Made by a program: the position numbers and the translations under genes
In this document: in pieces, positions 25,600 to 39,400 of the stretch
Layout: every line of letters begins with the position of its first letter
How positions within the stretch are numbered: the stretch's first letter is position 1
Source: Monosporascus cannonballus
Lineage: Eukaryota > Ascomycota > Sordariomycetes > Xylariales
NCBI GenBank assembly: GCA_004154925.1
Contig: QJNS01000183.1
Span: forward strand, 100,250 to 164,249
Reading direction: 5' to 3'
Length of the DNA: 64,000 bases
Notes under the pieces: generated by a model
What the model was told of the DNA's origin: nothing
The model's input: only the letters and a program-made list of their open reading frames with translations
Database searches by the model: none

Positions 25600-28500
25600 T
25601 AGGGTGAGGGAGGAACCACCCACCGAAAATTACCCACGGCCCACGGGTACTCGCGGGTACCCAATAGGTAATGCCAAAAACCTATAGAGTACTTACGATT
25701 ACCTATCAGCAAAATGCGTAAATTCTAGATATATTAAAAAAATAAGGATATAATCTAAAATAATTATTATGTTATAAAAATAATATATATTGTTTTTGTC
25801 ACACTTACTAAGGATTAGGTGCACAGCTCTTGAGGATATATTGACTTGTCTAAAGCTAGAAAGCGTTGATCCCACTTGTTGTGGGCGATCCACTGATATA
25901 GGGCTCCGGAAGGGAATAACAATCACCCAAAGACCCTAGCCAGGGGTGCCCTTTTCTATGACAGTTTTTAAGCGAAATAAATAATAGTACAAATTTAATT
26001 TTTTAAAAAAAATAATTTAAAATAATTATTATATATAATAAAATAAATTTATTATAATTAATTGCTTTTATGAACCGAATTTAACAAGAAAAAAACAGAA
26101 AATTATTTATGTCGCAGTTAATAAGCTAACTCTATAACCGCTTTTAACTGAGATTATTTTTAATTTTTTTTGCGAAAAGCATTTACCTATATGAAACCGA
26201 AAGCTCGTATTGGTAAATACGGCAGAAATAACTTTAATATAAATATAGCTTATAACGCCAAACCTTTTTTTAAAATTTTATTTAATAAATTCTTTAAAAC
26301 ACTTTTACGCCCTTAATTAATACGTTAACTTTAAAATCCGATTAATTCTTATTATTTCCAGATATTTAAAATTATTTTTACTTAAGGCCTTTAACATAAT
26401 TAAAATTTTATCCTATAATTTTCGGTGTTATACCTATAATAAAAAAAAGGTTCGAATATTAAAGGCAAACTTTAGAAATAAGGCCGCAAAATTTCGTATC
26501 GAAATAACGTATAAAATAATCTCTTTTGGTCTTATTATGCCAGGTTATAAAGCCGGTGACCTTTGGTAATAAAATGCCGTATAATAGTAAATAAACCGGA
26601 TATCCGCCTATACGCGTTTTAAAATAATTATTTAACATATTTATAACGTTAAGCATTAATACAATGCAACGGATAAACTTTTTTCTTTAATTTCGAATTT
26701 ATCCAAATCAAAAACCGCAACAACTTTTTATAAAATTTATTTCTTTTTCTACAATATTAAATAAAACTATTTTTTAAGTAAATTTATCGTAAAATTTATA
26801 ACGGGCCAAATAATACAGCAAAAAGCCCTTTTTATAAGTAAAAATCATTTTGGATAAATATCGAAAATTATACCTAAACCCGAAATATTTTTGCAAATAA
26901 AAATTTATAATTTTTTAAAAACGCTCGAAAACTATTTTTATATTAATATAATTTAAAATACAAATCGTTTACGATAGTATATAATTTTAAATATTAAATG
27001 TTAAATAATTTAAATTTATATTATAAAAAATTAAGAAATAAAATAATTAAAACCTAATCGGAATTTATAAAATAAAATACAAAAATATTTTTCTTAGTAG
27101 TTTGAGCCTTAATACTAATGTTGAAATCATGTCGATTAATAAAGGTATTATTTGTTAAAAATAATTAAAGTATATGACGATATTATATTAAAAATCCTTA
27201 ATCTTATTTATAATAAATTCGGTAATTTTAATATAACGTATATATAGAAACTAATTATTATTTTGAGTACAAATATTTAATACAATATTTCCGCCTTATA
27301 CAGGTAATAAGCGTTAAAAAGATTAATAAAATAATCAAAAAATAATTAAGGTAAAAAGTTACTTATCGGATGGTTATACGAAATTCTTTAATTTAAAATA
27401 TAATATGATTTTCCGGTAATTAAAGTCTTAAGTTATTTAGATAATTAACGATAACTTTATAACAAATATCGTTAATAGCATTATCTTCATAATAAAATAT
27501 TTCGGCCATTTTATTATTAATATTAACATACATTTTATCGTTATTATTTCATATTCCAAATGTATTTTTAGCCTTAATTTATTTCGTTATAACTTAATTA
27601 GAGTATCGTTATTTTACCCGGTTATTAATAATTAATAAAATATTATAATAGTTATAAAATAATACTTATTAATAAATATTAATTTTTAACTTAATAATTA
27701 CATTTTCTGCTATTTATTTTTGGAGAATTATATATAAATTTAAACGTTTTTAATTATTTAATTTGCATTTAACTTATTACTTTAGGTTGTAACGAATGTT
27801 TTTAAGATTATTTTATTTTACCGAAATATTAGTTTTTTATATTTAAACCTTTTTAGTATACGGATTTTAAGGTAATACTTTGTCGGATTTCTAACGTTTA
27901 AATAAAAGAGGTATTACGAAATTAAAAGCTAAAAATCTTAAATACGATTATTTTAAGATTAATTTGAAAATTAAATAATAATAATTAAAGATAACATATT
28001 ATAATACGGTAAAACAATAAGATTTAATTAAGTTGAAAATAAAAGGAATTAAATAACTAAATAAGAAAAATAAAATAAAAACTTTTTAATTAACATAGAA
28101 TTTTAATTAAGTGGAAATTTATATAAGATATAAGGAATTTAAAGGCTTATCGAGAAGGAATTTTGCATTTATAAAATTTAAAATAAGATTTACTTAATTA
28201 AATAATGTTAATTATTTTAGCTCTTTTTTAAATAAATATTTAGAATAAATTAAAGATAATTAAGATAAATAATCCATAAAATATATATTATTTTTTAAAT
28301 TTCTTTAAAGCCATAATAACCGGCCTTAAAATAATTAGATTTTAATAAGAATAAGTCTTCGAAATAATATTAATATTTTTTACTTAAAACGGTATTTACT
28401 TATTATAAATAACCCAAAACTTATTATTGTAAAATAAAAAAACCAATAAAAGTTTTTGCAGTTTTTTGTAATATTTCCAAAGCAAACGCCTTTATCCGTA

Positions 28501-31500
28501 TAAATGGGAATAATATATTTATAAATATTTCGCGAACGATATATTAAAATAACATTTTCTCGAAAATTAAATAAGTATTTTTTTAGTATATTTGAATTTT
28601 GCGCAATATATTTATTAGAAATTATTAATAATAAAATAATTATGAAATAATCCGGGTTATATATTTTTTACTAGGTTTCCGTTTATAACGCCAAATCTTA
28701 TGCGTAAAAGCTTTTAGCTAAAGTTTTATCGGTTTACCTAACATTTTTTTTAGTAAATTTAAAAGTAAAACCAATTAATAATACTGGCTTATTTTGTATT
28801 ATGCGTTAAATAGGTATATATTTAGTAAATTTAAGTAACGAAAGAAAATGAAGAAAAAAATTATTAGAATTTTAGTTAAATTCGCTTTAAATATTATTAA
28901 CTTATAAAAGCTTTAAAGAGTTACTTAAAACGAATAACTTTCCAATAATATTATTTCGGTAATATTACCATTATATTAAAGTAAATAAAATAAATAATTC
29001 TATTATAAAACTTTAATAAAAAAGAAATAAATAAATAATGTTCGAAAAAGTTAATACCTAATTTTAAGACCTTATATCGCCAGCTATTTACGTAATTTCG
29101 ATTATTCTTTTTTATTTTCGCAAATTATCCGTTTATTATAAAAAGATTTTCCATTGCGGTTTTAAATAAATTTATTATAATGCTAAAATAATATCGCAAA
29201 TTTTCGAAGATTTTGACTTTGGCGATAATAATTTCAATAATAATAAATTATTATAAAACATTTTTTTATAAAACAATAACTTTAATTAGAATAATAATTC
29301 AGAAAATTCTGTTATCGATAACCAAAATAATAACGAAATACTTAACGAAAATTATCTGTTAAAAAACGACGGTAAAAATTATTAAAGCTAAAGGCCAATT
29401 AAAGTAAATTCAAATTAGGAATAAGATATCCGAAAGCCAAATTCGGAATCTAGCTATTTATAATTTAGCTAATAATTACCGAACGAAAAATAACTTAATA
29501 TACCGAACTTACTTAGTCAAAAAACCGCTTTATTACGTTAAATTATTCGAGCCGATCTTAATCTCAGATATGATAAAAGGCCGATATTTTTATTATTAAC
29601 CGGAAATATTACAAATATCAGAAACGTTAATATGAAAATTAGGTGGTTTGGTTCGAACGGCAGTTATGGTTTTAAAAGAATATTAATAATAAAAATAATA
29701 AAAACTTATTAAATGAAATTATCGATATATTTAATAAAATAAACCGTAATTCGGAATACTGGAAAACTTTATACAAATTTATTAACGGATAATTAGGTAA
29801 CCTAAGATTAAGTGTCAGCGATATGGGTGTTATTTTATATATTTTACTTTTCTCAAAAAAACGGAATATATTTTATAAAGAAATATGTATAGAGTAATAT
29901 ATACCATAAAAAAGTAAATCAAACGGACCAAATTATTAATAATAAGGTCCTTAATATAAGTATAATATATACATAGTTCAAAATAATCCTAAAATAATAA
30001 TTATATTACCTTTTATTATTAGGTTTTTATTAGATTCTTTTATTTTATTTATTTTGTTTTTTTTAAAGATAATAATTTTGAAATAATTTTTATTTATTAT
30101 TCTTAAAACTTAACATTACATAAAATATTTAATTTTAATTAGATCCTTTTAATTAATTACCTTGTATTTTAGCATTTGCTTATTAAGGGTTTTTTTAAAT
30201 GAACATTTTCAAACTATAATATTATTTTACAATAACGGCTTTAAATTATTAGTAATAAAAATATACATAAAGTATATATAGATATATATTAATGTAATTA
30301 TTGAATATGGACTTAAAAATATCCATTGAATATCTTATATATTAATTAATTATAATATTTGGATTACATTTTATTTAGCATTTTTATTTTAAAAACTTAT
30401 TATTTATTAGATTAACCGGAAATAAAATAAACGTTATCTTTTAATATATGTTTAACTTTATAATATTAAATGGAATAAGTTTAATGGTAATAAATTATTA
30501 CGTCGGTAAAAAGAATTAAGAATAACTAATCGATTTCATGTTTTTATTATAAATAATAACTTTAATATTAAATAAATAATTATACAAAAATAGCTTTATC
30601 GAAAATTAAGCGATAAATCCTAATAAGTAAACGAGATTCGGCATTATATATATATATTGCATATTTTACAAAAGGCATTTAATAACTTTTTTAAAGCTTA
30701 TAATATAAAATTACTAAATAAATTTAAAAAAGACTTTAGGCGAATAAAATAACAAATTAAAAAATTTGACGAAATAACATAAAAACCTTATTAACCCGAC
30801 GAAAAAATATATAAATATACTGGTACGTATCTTTTAAAATAATTATAAAATAATTATTTAATTTTTCTAATTACGCCTATTTACTATTTAAATTTATTTC
30901 GGTTACGATAAAAAAACCCTTTTTATAAAGCTAATAAGATATAATTATAAATAAATTTTTAAATTACAAAAACGTACTTTAAATAATCCGTAACGTCCAT
31001 AGCCGTTAAAATTCGGTAATTTTTTTCATTACGTATTATAAAATATATCCCGTAATTCAGAAGTTTATATACGAATATTTATTATTTAAAAAAGCGGGTC
31101 ACATATTACCCCCTAACGGTATCAGATTTATTCGTTTTTTGGTTAATATTTTTAAATACTTTATTTAAATAACAAATAATTTCGGTTTTTCCCAAGAAAA
31201 CCATATTTCCTATATGGTAAACGGGTGTAAAATTATGCCTAAGTATTTACGTAAATATAAAAAGCATATCGTTAAGGCTTATTAAAAATATTGCCTGGAT
31301 AAAAAATCAAAACAAATCAAAAAAAAATAAAAAAAAAATAAAAAAACTAATATTTTTTAAGTTTATTAACCAATTATTAATATAATTACGATTATTACAG
31401 AAAAATATTAAGTTAATAATTTCGAAAATTCTGTAATATATTAACAAATTATTTATTAATAATTACTTATTAATTTATTTTTCCGTTTTAATTCAGTTAC

Positions 31501-34114
31501 TATTAAGCAATACGGTTATTAAATTCCTTAAGTATTTTAATAATTAATAAAGGTATTTTTAATTAAAATTATTTAATAATATATTTCACAGGGAAACCGT
31601 TAAATGCTTTAAGTAAATATATAAAAAGTATTAAGAAGAATATAATAAGCAAAATATATAATTTATTATTCGTATTTTTATTTCGAATTACGGAAAGCTC
31701 ACCGAAATCTTTATATTAAATTTAAGTTTTAAAAAAAGGGTTCCGTATACCGTATTAACGATAATCTGTAAAAGAATATTATTAATAATTATCTTTAATA
31801 CGAACGTAAATAATTTAATTAGTATTTTAAAAATTATTTCTTAATTATACTCTTTACATATTCGTTTAAACGAAACCGTTTTAATATTATAACAACGGAT
31901 TAATAATATATTTCCCGGTTTTGTTTACCTTATACGTAATTTATTATATATTTAGTATTTTCCCGCATTAATAAAACGTATTTAGAGTTTTGTTCGATTA
32001 TAATACTATTTTAATTATTAATTAATATTAGCCTAATAATTTAAATTAATTTTAATTATATCATTTTATGTCCGAATCAAAATATTTGATTTAAATAACG
32101 ATATTACATATGATAATAATAAATCCGTTTATGCCCGAAAACGATATAAAAAACATAAAGAAAAAATATGAAAAATATTCCAAATTTCGTTTATCGAAAA
32201 CCTAGGAAAGTTGTCGAATTAATATAACTTATTACTAAATAAGCTTTACGGGGTATTAAATAACAATTTAAAAAATCCGGATAAAACTGAAAATAACGGA
32301 AACAAAAATCAGGTATTTCGAGAATTTCTATGTGTTAGTTAAACTATTAAGATAAGCGGATTTCAGAATAAAGAAACTATATTTAAAGCTTAATTTCGCA
32401 AAAAAAGAAAAAGGCTAATTAATACTTAAAATAAGAGCATTATTAAAATATAAATAAATAAGATTTCGAAAAGTCAAATTTTAATGTTTATTTAAAACCG
32501 GCCGTTTTTCCGAGATAACTTAAATTTATCGTTATAATTACAGTAAATTAGGCTCGTAATTACTACGTTAAGGCGATAAGTAATACAGTTAACATATTTA
32601 TAATTTTTAAAGGCGGATTAAATTTGATATAAAGTTATTTTGTTTTTTCTTTTTTTTATTATTTATGTTTATTATATACTATATAATTTTTTATTGTTAA
32701 AAATATTTATCTATATTTATTAACATTCAAGAAATGATCGTAAATACTATTATTATATATATTATTTTTAATATAATAAAAAATGAAGCCTTTTAAAATG
32801 GGATATTTAAGTAAATTATGAAAGCTTTTTTTAATTATCTTATATTGCTTTATATACTTTACTTTCTAAAAAAATCGCTTATATTTATATTTAATTAAAA
32901 ATTCGTAAAATATTTACTTATTATTATACAGTTATTATAACTAATAGCCTTACGCCATTATAATAATAAGTTTAATTTTAATAATAAAATTTTATTAAAA
33001 TAATTATAAGATAATTATTTGCGAGTAATTTAATAATTACAATAATAACCAAAATAATGCGTATTAGGTAAACGGTCCGTTAGTTAATTTTGAAATTAAA
33101 AAAATTACCTGCCGTTAAAAAGAAAATTTCCCGCGCTATAAAATAACCCCCGGCTAGGAAAATAATACCTAAGCGCCTGGCTGGGAAAATAATGCCTAAG
33201 CGCCCGGCTTCTTTTAAAAGGCGAAAAAAACGTATTTTGCCTAGCAATAAATTTTTTTTACAAAAATAAAATAATCTTAAAATAATATTAATATATATAG
33301 CGGCCGTTTTGCGTAAAATCCGATACTATTAAAACAAATATTAAGTTACTACTTAAAAAAACGTTTTTTTAACATTTAATAAAGGAAATTTTCTAACAGT
33401 TTAAAAGTTAACAGCGATTCCAAGTTTTTGTTATAGGCGTTATATAGGAAATAGCAGAAATTATGCTAATCGAATTGTTTAAAAATAAATAATATATAAA
33501 ATAATCTTAAAATAATTTAATTTTTTAAAATAATTAATTTATACGTTATTTACGTTAAACAAATTATTATTTAACAAAAAATATTTTAGGTTATTATTAA
33601 AGCTTAATAAAGCCATAAATAAAAAATGCGGTTTCCGAAAAAAATCTGGCGTTTCGTTAGACAAAGTTAACAATTAAAGTTTTAAATATACTAAAAAAAC
33701 GCGCAAAATAATAACGTATAAAATAATAATATATAAAATAATAACGCGCAAAATAATAATAATAATAAAATTTTAAACGAAATTTAAGTTCGGTTTAAAA
33801 AAAATCGGCATTATTTAGTTTTATAATACTTTAAAAATTTTATATAATTTAACTGCAAATTTTTTAATATTATTATTTTTACCCAATTATTTTAAATTAT
33901 TTCAAATTATTAAAACGATTTGCTTTATGTATAAATTTTTTACTTATTGGATACCCGTGGGTTCTTGGCAAGACTTAATAGATATCCAATAGGTCCTTGG
34001 CAAATCCGATGGGTATCCGCGGGTACCCACCAAATTAGATGGGTAGTGGATGGGTACCCATCAGGACCCATGGGTCTTCGTGGGTCACCCACGGGTACCC
34101 ATTCCCTCACCCTA
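25600..34114. mobile_element. hAT-type DNA transposon (8,515 bp) inserted in the LysM gene, TSD GTAGCGCC
   Basis: Perfect 8-bp duplications GTAGCGCC at 25592-25599 and 34115-34122 flank inverted ends TAGGGTGAGGGA (25600-25611 and, inverted, 34103-34114). Subterminal GGGTACCC-type palindromic motifs repeat near both ends (25640-25665; 33945-34100). An 8-bp duplication with short A/G-rich ends fits the hAT superfamily. The outermost ~365 bp left and ~170 bp right have normal composition, while the ~8 kb between is RIP-degraded. I cannot find a hAT transposase; the length suggests other repeats are nested inside. Ends are solid, contents are not. Confidence 0.85.
25966..33930. other. Degraded interior of the hAT element
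   Basis: About 8 kb of AT-rich, RIP-like sequence. Apart from a 65-codon minus-strand open frame at 26459-26656 there is nothing longer, and no conserved transposase, RT or helicase motif was recognised on either strand. Confidence 0.55.
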
Positions 34115-34912
34115 GTAGCGCCTACAAGACATCTATGTCATTCTGTGAGAGAAACCTTTGTCGCCGAAGACGTCGGTCTCCCTTCAAGCTCCAGAACTAA
34201 CCAGAAGTCTTTTTGTAGGCGTTGAGGCTGCTGATGAGCCCCCGGTGTCCACCACTGCAAAGCCTACCACCTCCACTTCCAGCAGGACCCCCGGCACGAC
34301 AATTCCTAGCACCAGCTCGTCGAGCAGCAGCTCTGTCGTGATGACGACAACCCGCCCCACAATCACCAGCACCTCAACCTCGTCAACCTCGTTAACCTCG
34401 ACGAAGACAACTAAGTAAGTCTGCCGTGATTTGATCATTACGCCAATCCCTTTTCTAATTGGTACCTCAGCGGTATCGCCACCCCGACCCCTACCCAACC
34501 CGGCATGGTAGACAACTGCGACGTCTTCTACCAGGTGAAGACGGGTGACACTTGCGACACCATCGCCTCCAAGAACGGCATCTCGGTAACTCAGTTCCTG
34601 ACATGAAACACAAACGTCGGCGGGATGGCTTGCAACGGCCTCTGGGCGGACGCCTATGTCTGCGTGTCTATCGTCGGCCACATTCCCACACCTGTAACCA
34701 CCGGAAACGGTATCGCCACACCCACCCCTACCCAGGCCGGTATGGTATCCAACTGTAAGGCCTTCTACAAGGTCGTTTCGGGAGACATATGCGCGACTAT
34801 TACCAGCAAGTACAAGATCACCAGCGCCCAGTTCATCCGCTGGAACCCCGCGGCCAAGTCCGACTGCACCGGGCTCTGGTCCAACACCTACGCCTGCGTT
34901 GCTGTTTTGTAA
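34115..34912 (+). pseudogene. Multi-LysM protein, 3' portion
   Basis: Continues the split LysM gene. A Ser/Thr-rich linker (about 34255-34414) leads to an intron at 34415-34470 (GTAAGT...CTAAT...CAG) that joins in frame to a linker NGIATPTPTQ. Two LysM domains follow: about 34500-34670 (CDVFYQVKTGDTCDTIASKN) and about 34755-34905 (CKAFYKVVSGDICATITSKY, ending CVAVL and TAA at 34910-34912). The same NGIATPTPTQ linker precedes both, which suggests domain duplication. A TGA at 34604-34606 replaces the expected Trp (TGG), another RIP-type change. With the upstream portion the gene had at least three LysM units. Clearly a pseudogene. Confidence 0.82.
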
Positions 34913-35922
34913 GGGGTGCTTGTACATACTACATACATCTTATCCCTTTGGAAAGAGCTTAATCCTGATGGGATACCCACCACTAATAGTAGTAATAATC
35001 CTTAGAAATACACGTATTGCTCGAAACTCCACTGGCAGCTGTGATAATTCAACTTATTTTGACCTTTAAAAAGGCGTACCTAAAACGCAGCCCGCCATAC
35101 TTACACTTAATGCTCCTTGTGCTCCCCGAAATCCTTCTATGCTAGTGTCAAAGTCGGGCTGTCCTGATGCATGGGAACAAGGGAGAATAATGGGACACCC
35201 CCCATGCCTGCTTTAGATGCCACTTTCTTTGGTGGTGAAATGGTGGGCTCTGGACACCACTGCAATGAGGAGCCAAACCTGGGTCTTCACTGATATCAAT
35301 ATGGAATACATATTGTACTTGTACCTAGCAACAAGTTTGGAGCAAGTATGGTGGTTACTGCATGATTCGGAGCGCAATAAGCATATTTTCTTTGGTTGAG
35401 GTTTAGGCTGTTAAGACAATTTTGTAAGACGATTGGTGTTCAGCCTTGTGATAGCCCCACTGGCAACTTTCGAATGCTTGCGAGCTCTGCCTCCCGGGTC
35501 CGTATTCACTTTCTTAACAAAGCGCAAAGACGGATAATGGGTAAGTTAGGTAATAAGATCCAGAATACGAACATTAATGATATTCTTTCAGTTTGCTTTG
35601 TATTGAAGTTAATTATTACTGGATACAATTTAGCTAACGCCCTAGTTAATAACGTAAAAACCTAGAAATACATATTTGATTCGTACTTAATAAATCCAGA
35701 ACTGACCGATAATGCAGCGATCCAGGAATATTTGACATAATTGTTATCCCTATTAATGCGCGATTAACGAAAACCACCTTCAAACTTTACTCTTTTTGGA
35801 TCTTTCGGTTTAGATAATATTAATTATCTCTCTATCGTTGCAAGAGATCTTTTTCCGCCGTTTAACGCATAATATTAAAGTTCAGAGAAATATTATGATA
35901 CGGGAGCGCTTTTTTCGGATGG
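34913..35922. other. Host-like spacer between LysM gene and G4
   Basis: Near-normal composition to about 35530, then increasingly AT-rich. Open frames at 35217-35399 and 35396-35665 have no recognisable features. It probably contains the 3' UTR of the LysM gene; no other gene is called. Confidence 0.5.
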
Positions 35923-35927
35923 CGTTT

Positions 35928-36321
35928 TGTTAGGACCTAACGATCTTGGCTTCTTACGGACGGTCGGAACCACAAAAGGATCAAGCTCCGACCCAAGCCA
36001 AGGCGTCACGTAACTGGCTCAAAGGTTTTAAAGCGCTAAACGCCTTAAGCCCCTTAAGTCGGCAGAAAAGCTTAAAGGGCTTAAGGGACTTAAGGGTTTA
36101 AGCCGCTTAAACACCTTAAGCCAAAATAAGGATATATACGTTCGTTATTTCCATAATTTAAATAATTTTAACTTGTAATGGAATATCGTTACCCAAAATA
36201 TCCCTAATATTACGAAACGTAATACGTTATTATATCCATTATTCAAAATCTTATAATATTTTTGCTAATATAAACCCGTTAACTTAGGTTTAATAATTAG
36301 TTAAACCGTTAAGCCGTTATA
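35928..36321 (+). repeat. G4 5' LTR (394 bp)
   Basis: Begins TGTTAGGACC and ends GCCGTTATA (from GCCGTCACA). The U3 at 36042-36122 contains a cluster of CTTAAG palindromes and TTAAGGG motifs. The U3 side is barely mutated; the U5 side is more so. Confidence 0.93.
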
Positions 36322-36419
36322 CGTTATAAGCTTTTATTTAATAGTATTGTTAAACTTTAAATAATACCGCTAACATTATATTTACTAGCAAGCAACCCGA
36401 ATAGCCTATTTACCAGGTC

Positions 36420-39400
36420 CTTAAGGACCCTAATATTAAAATGGAATCCGAAAAAAAAAAATAATTTCGTTTTTTTCGAAAGGAAGTTTTTTAACGCCTG
36501 GATATTATAAACGAACGCATTATTTAATTTGAATAAAACAAAAATAACCTTATTACGTTTCTTTAAATTACTTATGAAAAACTTAAAAAAAAAAGAAAGG
36601 TTCCTAAGACCGGAAAGCCCTTTTGGCCGAGCCAGGTTATTTAATTAAACTTTACCAAAGAACTAAGAAAAATCCTTAAATTTCCCAAGCCAGAATTTTT
36701 TTAATGGAATTTCGACCAAATTATAATTGTTTTTAACCTAATGCCGAACGTATTTCGGGTATTTTCCTATTCGACTTATTACGCTTATTATACGAATTAA
36801 GTTTATAGTTAAATAATTTACCGGAAATGCGGTTATTTGGTTTAAGCCGGCTATAAGAAAATATATTACTTTGTTAATCGAAAAACGTAACCCGGAAATA
36901 GTACGGGTATATAACGATTACGAATAATTCGAATAAATATTAATAAAGGTTTTCGGAATAATAAACGAAAAAATAAAGGCCGAAATATAGATTTAATAGT
37001 TACGATAAAAAGGATCGGTATCCAAATACGGTAATATATTAATTTAATTAATATTTAAACTAAATTAAAGATAAAAAATATTAATGGCTAAATTTTTTAA
37101 TAGCCTGAAAAAAAAAGTACAAGAAAAATTTTTTAAATTTAACCGGCCTAATTATTTGTTGGATTATATCGTTATAATAATTAAAATTAATAACTGGTAA
37201 TATGCCTGGCGTATTAAAGGAATTAAAGGAAAAAACGATAACAAATCCCGATATACGGTTAATACTAGCGTTTTTCAGCGCAATAATATTTCTTATAGTA
37301 TTAAATTAGGCCTTATGGAGCTGGGAGCCACCTATAAGAAAAATTAGAGCCAGATTAAATGTTATAATTACGGAAAAAAGGGATATAAGGCTTATAAATA
37401 CTTTTTACCCAAAGAGCCACAACAGAACAATTAAAAGCTTATATCCGAAGGATAACCTAAGGAAAATCAGAAAAACGAAAAATTTATTAACATAATTCGG
37501 CCTAAATATATATTAGGTTTACCGTAGCAAAAAATTTAATAAAAAATGTAAAAAGCCAGGAATCTAATTTAGCAAATAATTAAGGAATAACGGAATATTT
37601 TTAAAAAATGGTTAAAGGAATATTAGGCCTAGATAAAGAAGGTTTATTCCGGAATCCCTGATCGATACGGCAAAATATATATTATTTATTGCAAAAAACA
37701 AAATTGCTTTACTTACGAAAAATGGAAATAATATATTTATAATAGGATTACCCGTATGTATTATAAAGGATTTAATTTTCCTAATAAAACAGGAAAAAAT
37801 AAGAACGATAAATAATAATATTAATATTTTCGATTTATAATCCTTAAAAACGATTTTTTTTAGTTGGCAGTAACAAAAAGCTAGCTTAAAGGAAAATAGT
37901 ACTTATAAAAAAACCCTTTTTATTATTATAAATAATATAATTATTAAACGGAAAAGGAATTAATTTAACATATTATGGAAAAGTATTACTAAAGGGTTAT
38001 TACGGACTTTTATTTTTAATTAATATTTATTATAGATCCCGATAAACGATAAACTTTAAAAAAAAAATTTAACGATTTATACGAGACTTTTAGTAAAAAG
38101 GAAATAAGGCTTAATAGGAAGTTATACGCTATATTAAGGAATAATTTACTTAATAAGAAAAAAAAATCCAATAAAATTAAAAATAATTAATATAATTCGA
38201 AGGTACAGTACGCCGACAAAAACGACAAATATAATAATTTAACGCGTTATACAAAAAAATATAGATAAAATTCGACAGATTCGAAAAAAAGTTAAAAAAT
38301 GAAAGTTACTTATAAAAAAGCCGTAAAATAACGAAACCCAGAAAAATTAAAATAAATTCTTAAAAAAGGCTTTAAACGTAACGATAAAAGCCGTTAATAA
38401 CCTTATTACCTTAGATATACGAATCGGAATATATTGGTATACTATAATGGTGGATTACGGAACTTTAAATGGAAACTATATTGTACCGAATATAATTAAC
38501 GAATTTAAATTACCATGGAAATATAAGTTAAAACCTTATATAACGATAAATACCGAAAATTAAGATTTCGCTTACGATAACGGAAAAATTTTACGTAAAA
38601 TTAATTATTTCGAAATCTTTATTTAAAGATAATACCAGATAATAAATTTCGATATCGTTTTATTTGGGAATTATAATATAATCTTAAAAAAATTATAAAT
38701 GTATTAATACGGAATTTTAATTAATAAAAAAACTAGCCAGGTAAAATTCGTTTTACCTTCCGTTAATAAATAAGAAAAAGAATTAAAATTTTAATATTCG
38801 ATCGAAAATAACGATAAATATAAGCATAAGGATACGATAAATATTTTATTACTTAAAGGGATAAAATATAAAAAAAAATATTAAAGAAAAATATGACGTA
38901 TTATTATTATTATTAAAGTAAAATTACGGCAATTAAATAACGATTTAAAATAATAGCCTTAAAAGTTAAAAAATTTAATTAATATATTATTATAATATTA
39001 CAAATATAAGCAGTTTTTTAAAAAGGAATTAAATATGAAATTATTAAAATATAATAAATAGGATTACGAAATTATTTTTAAAAAAGGTTTTTTAACGAAG
39101 TTTTACCTTATTTATAACCTTAACGGAAACGAATTATATGTTTTTTGGGAATACTTGGAAAATCGGTTATAAAAAAGATGGATTCGACTTTTAGAGTTAC
39201 CGGCAGAATACCCCATGTTTTTCGTATTTAAAAAAAATGGAAAATTACGATTTATGGTTAATTATCGACAACTGAACGATATTATTATTAAGGACCGAAC
39301 GTTATTACCCCTGATTACAAAAATAAAAAACCGATTTTATGGAGTTAAATAATTTATAATATTCGATTTTAAAAATAAATATAACTTTATTAAAATTAAA

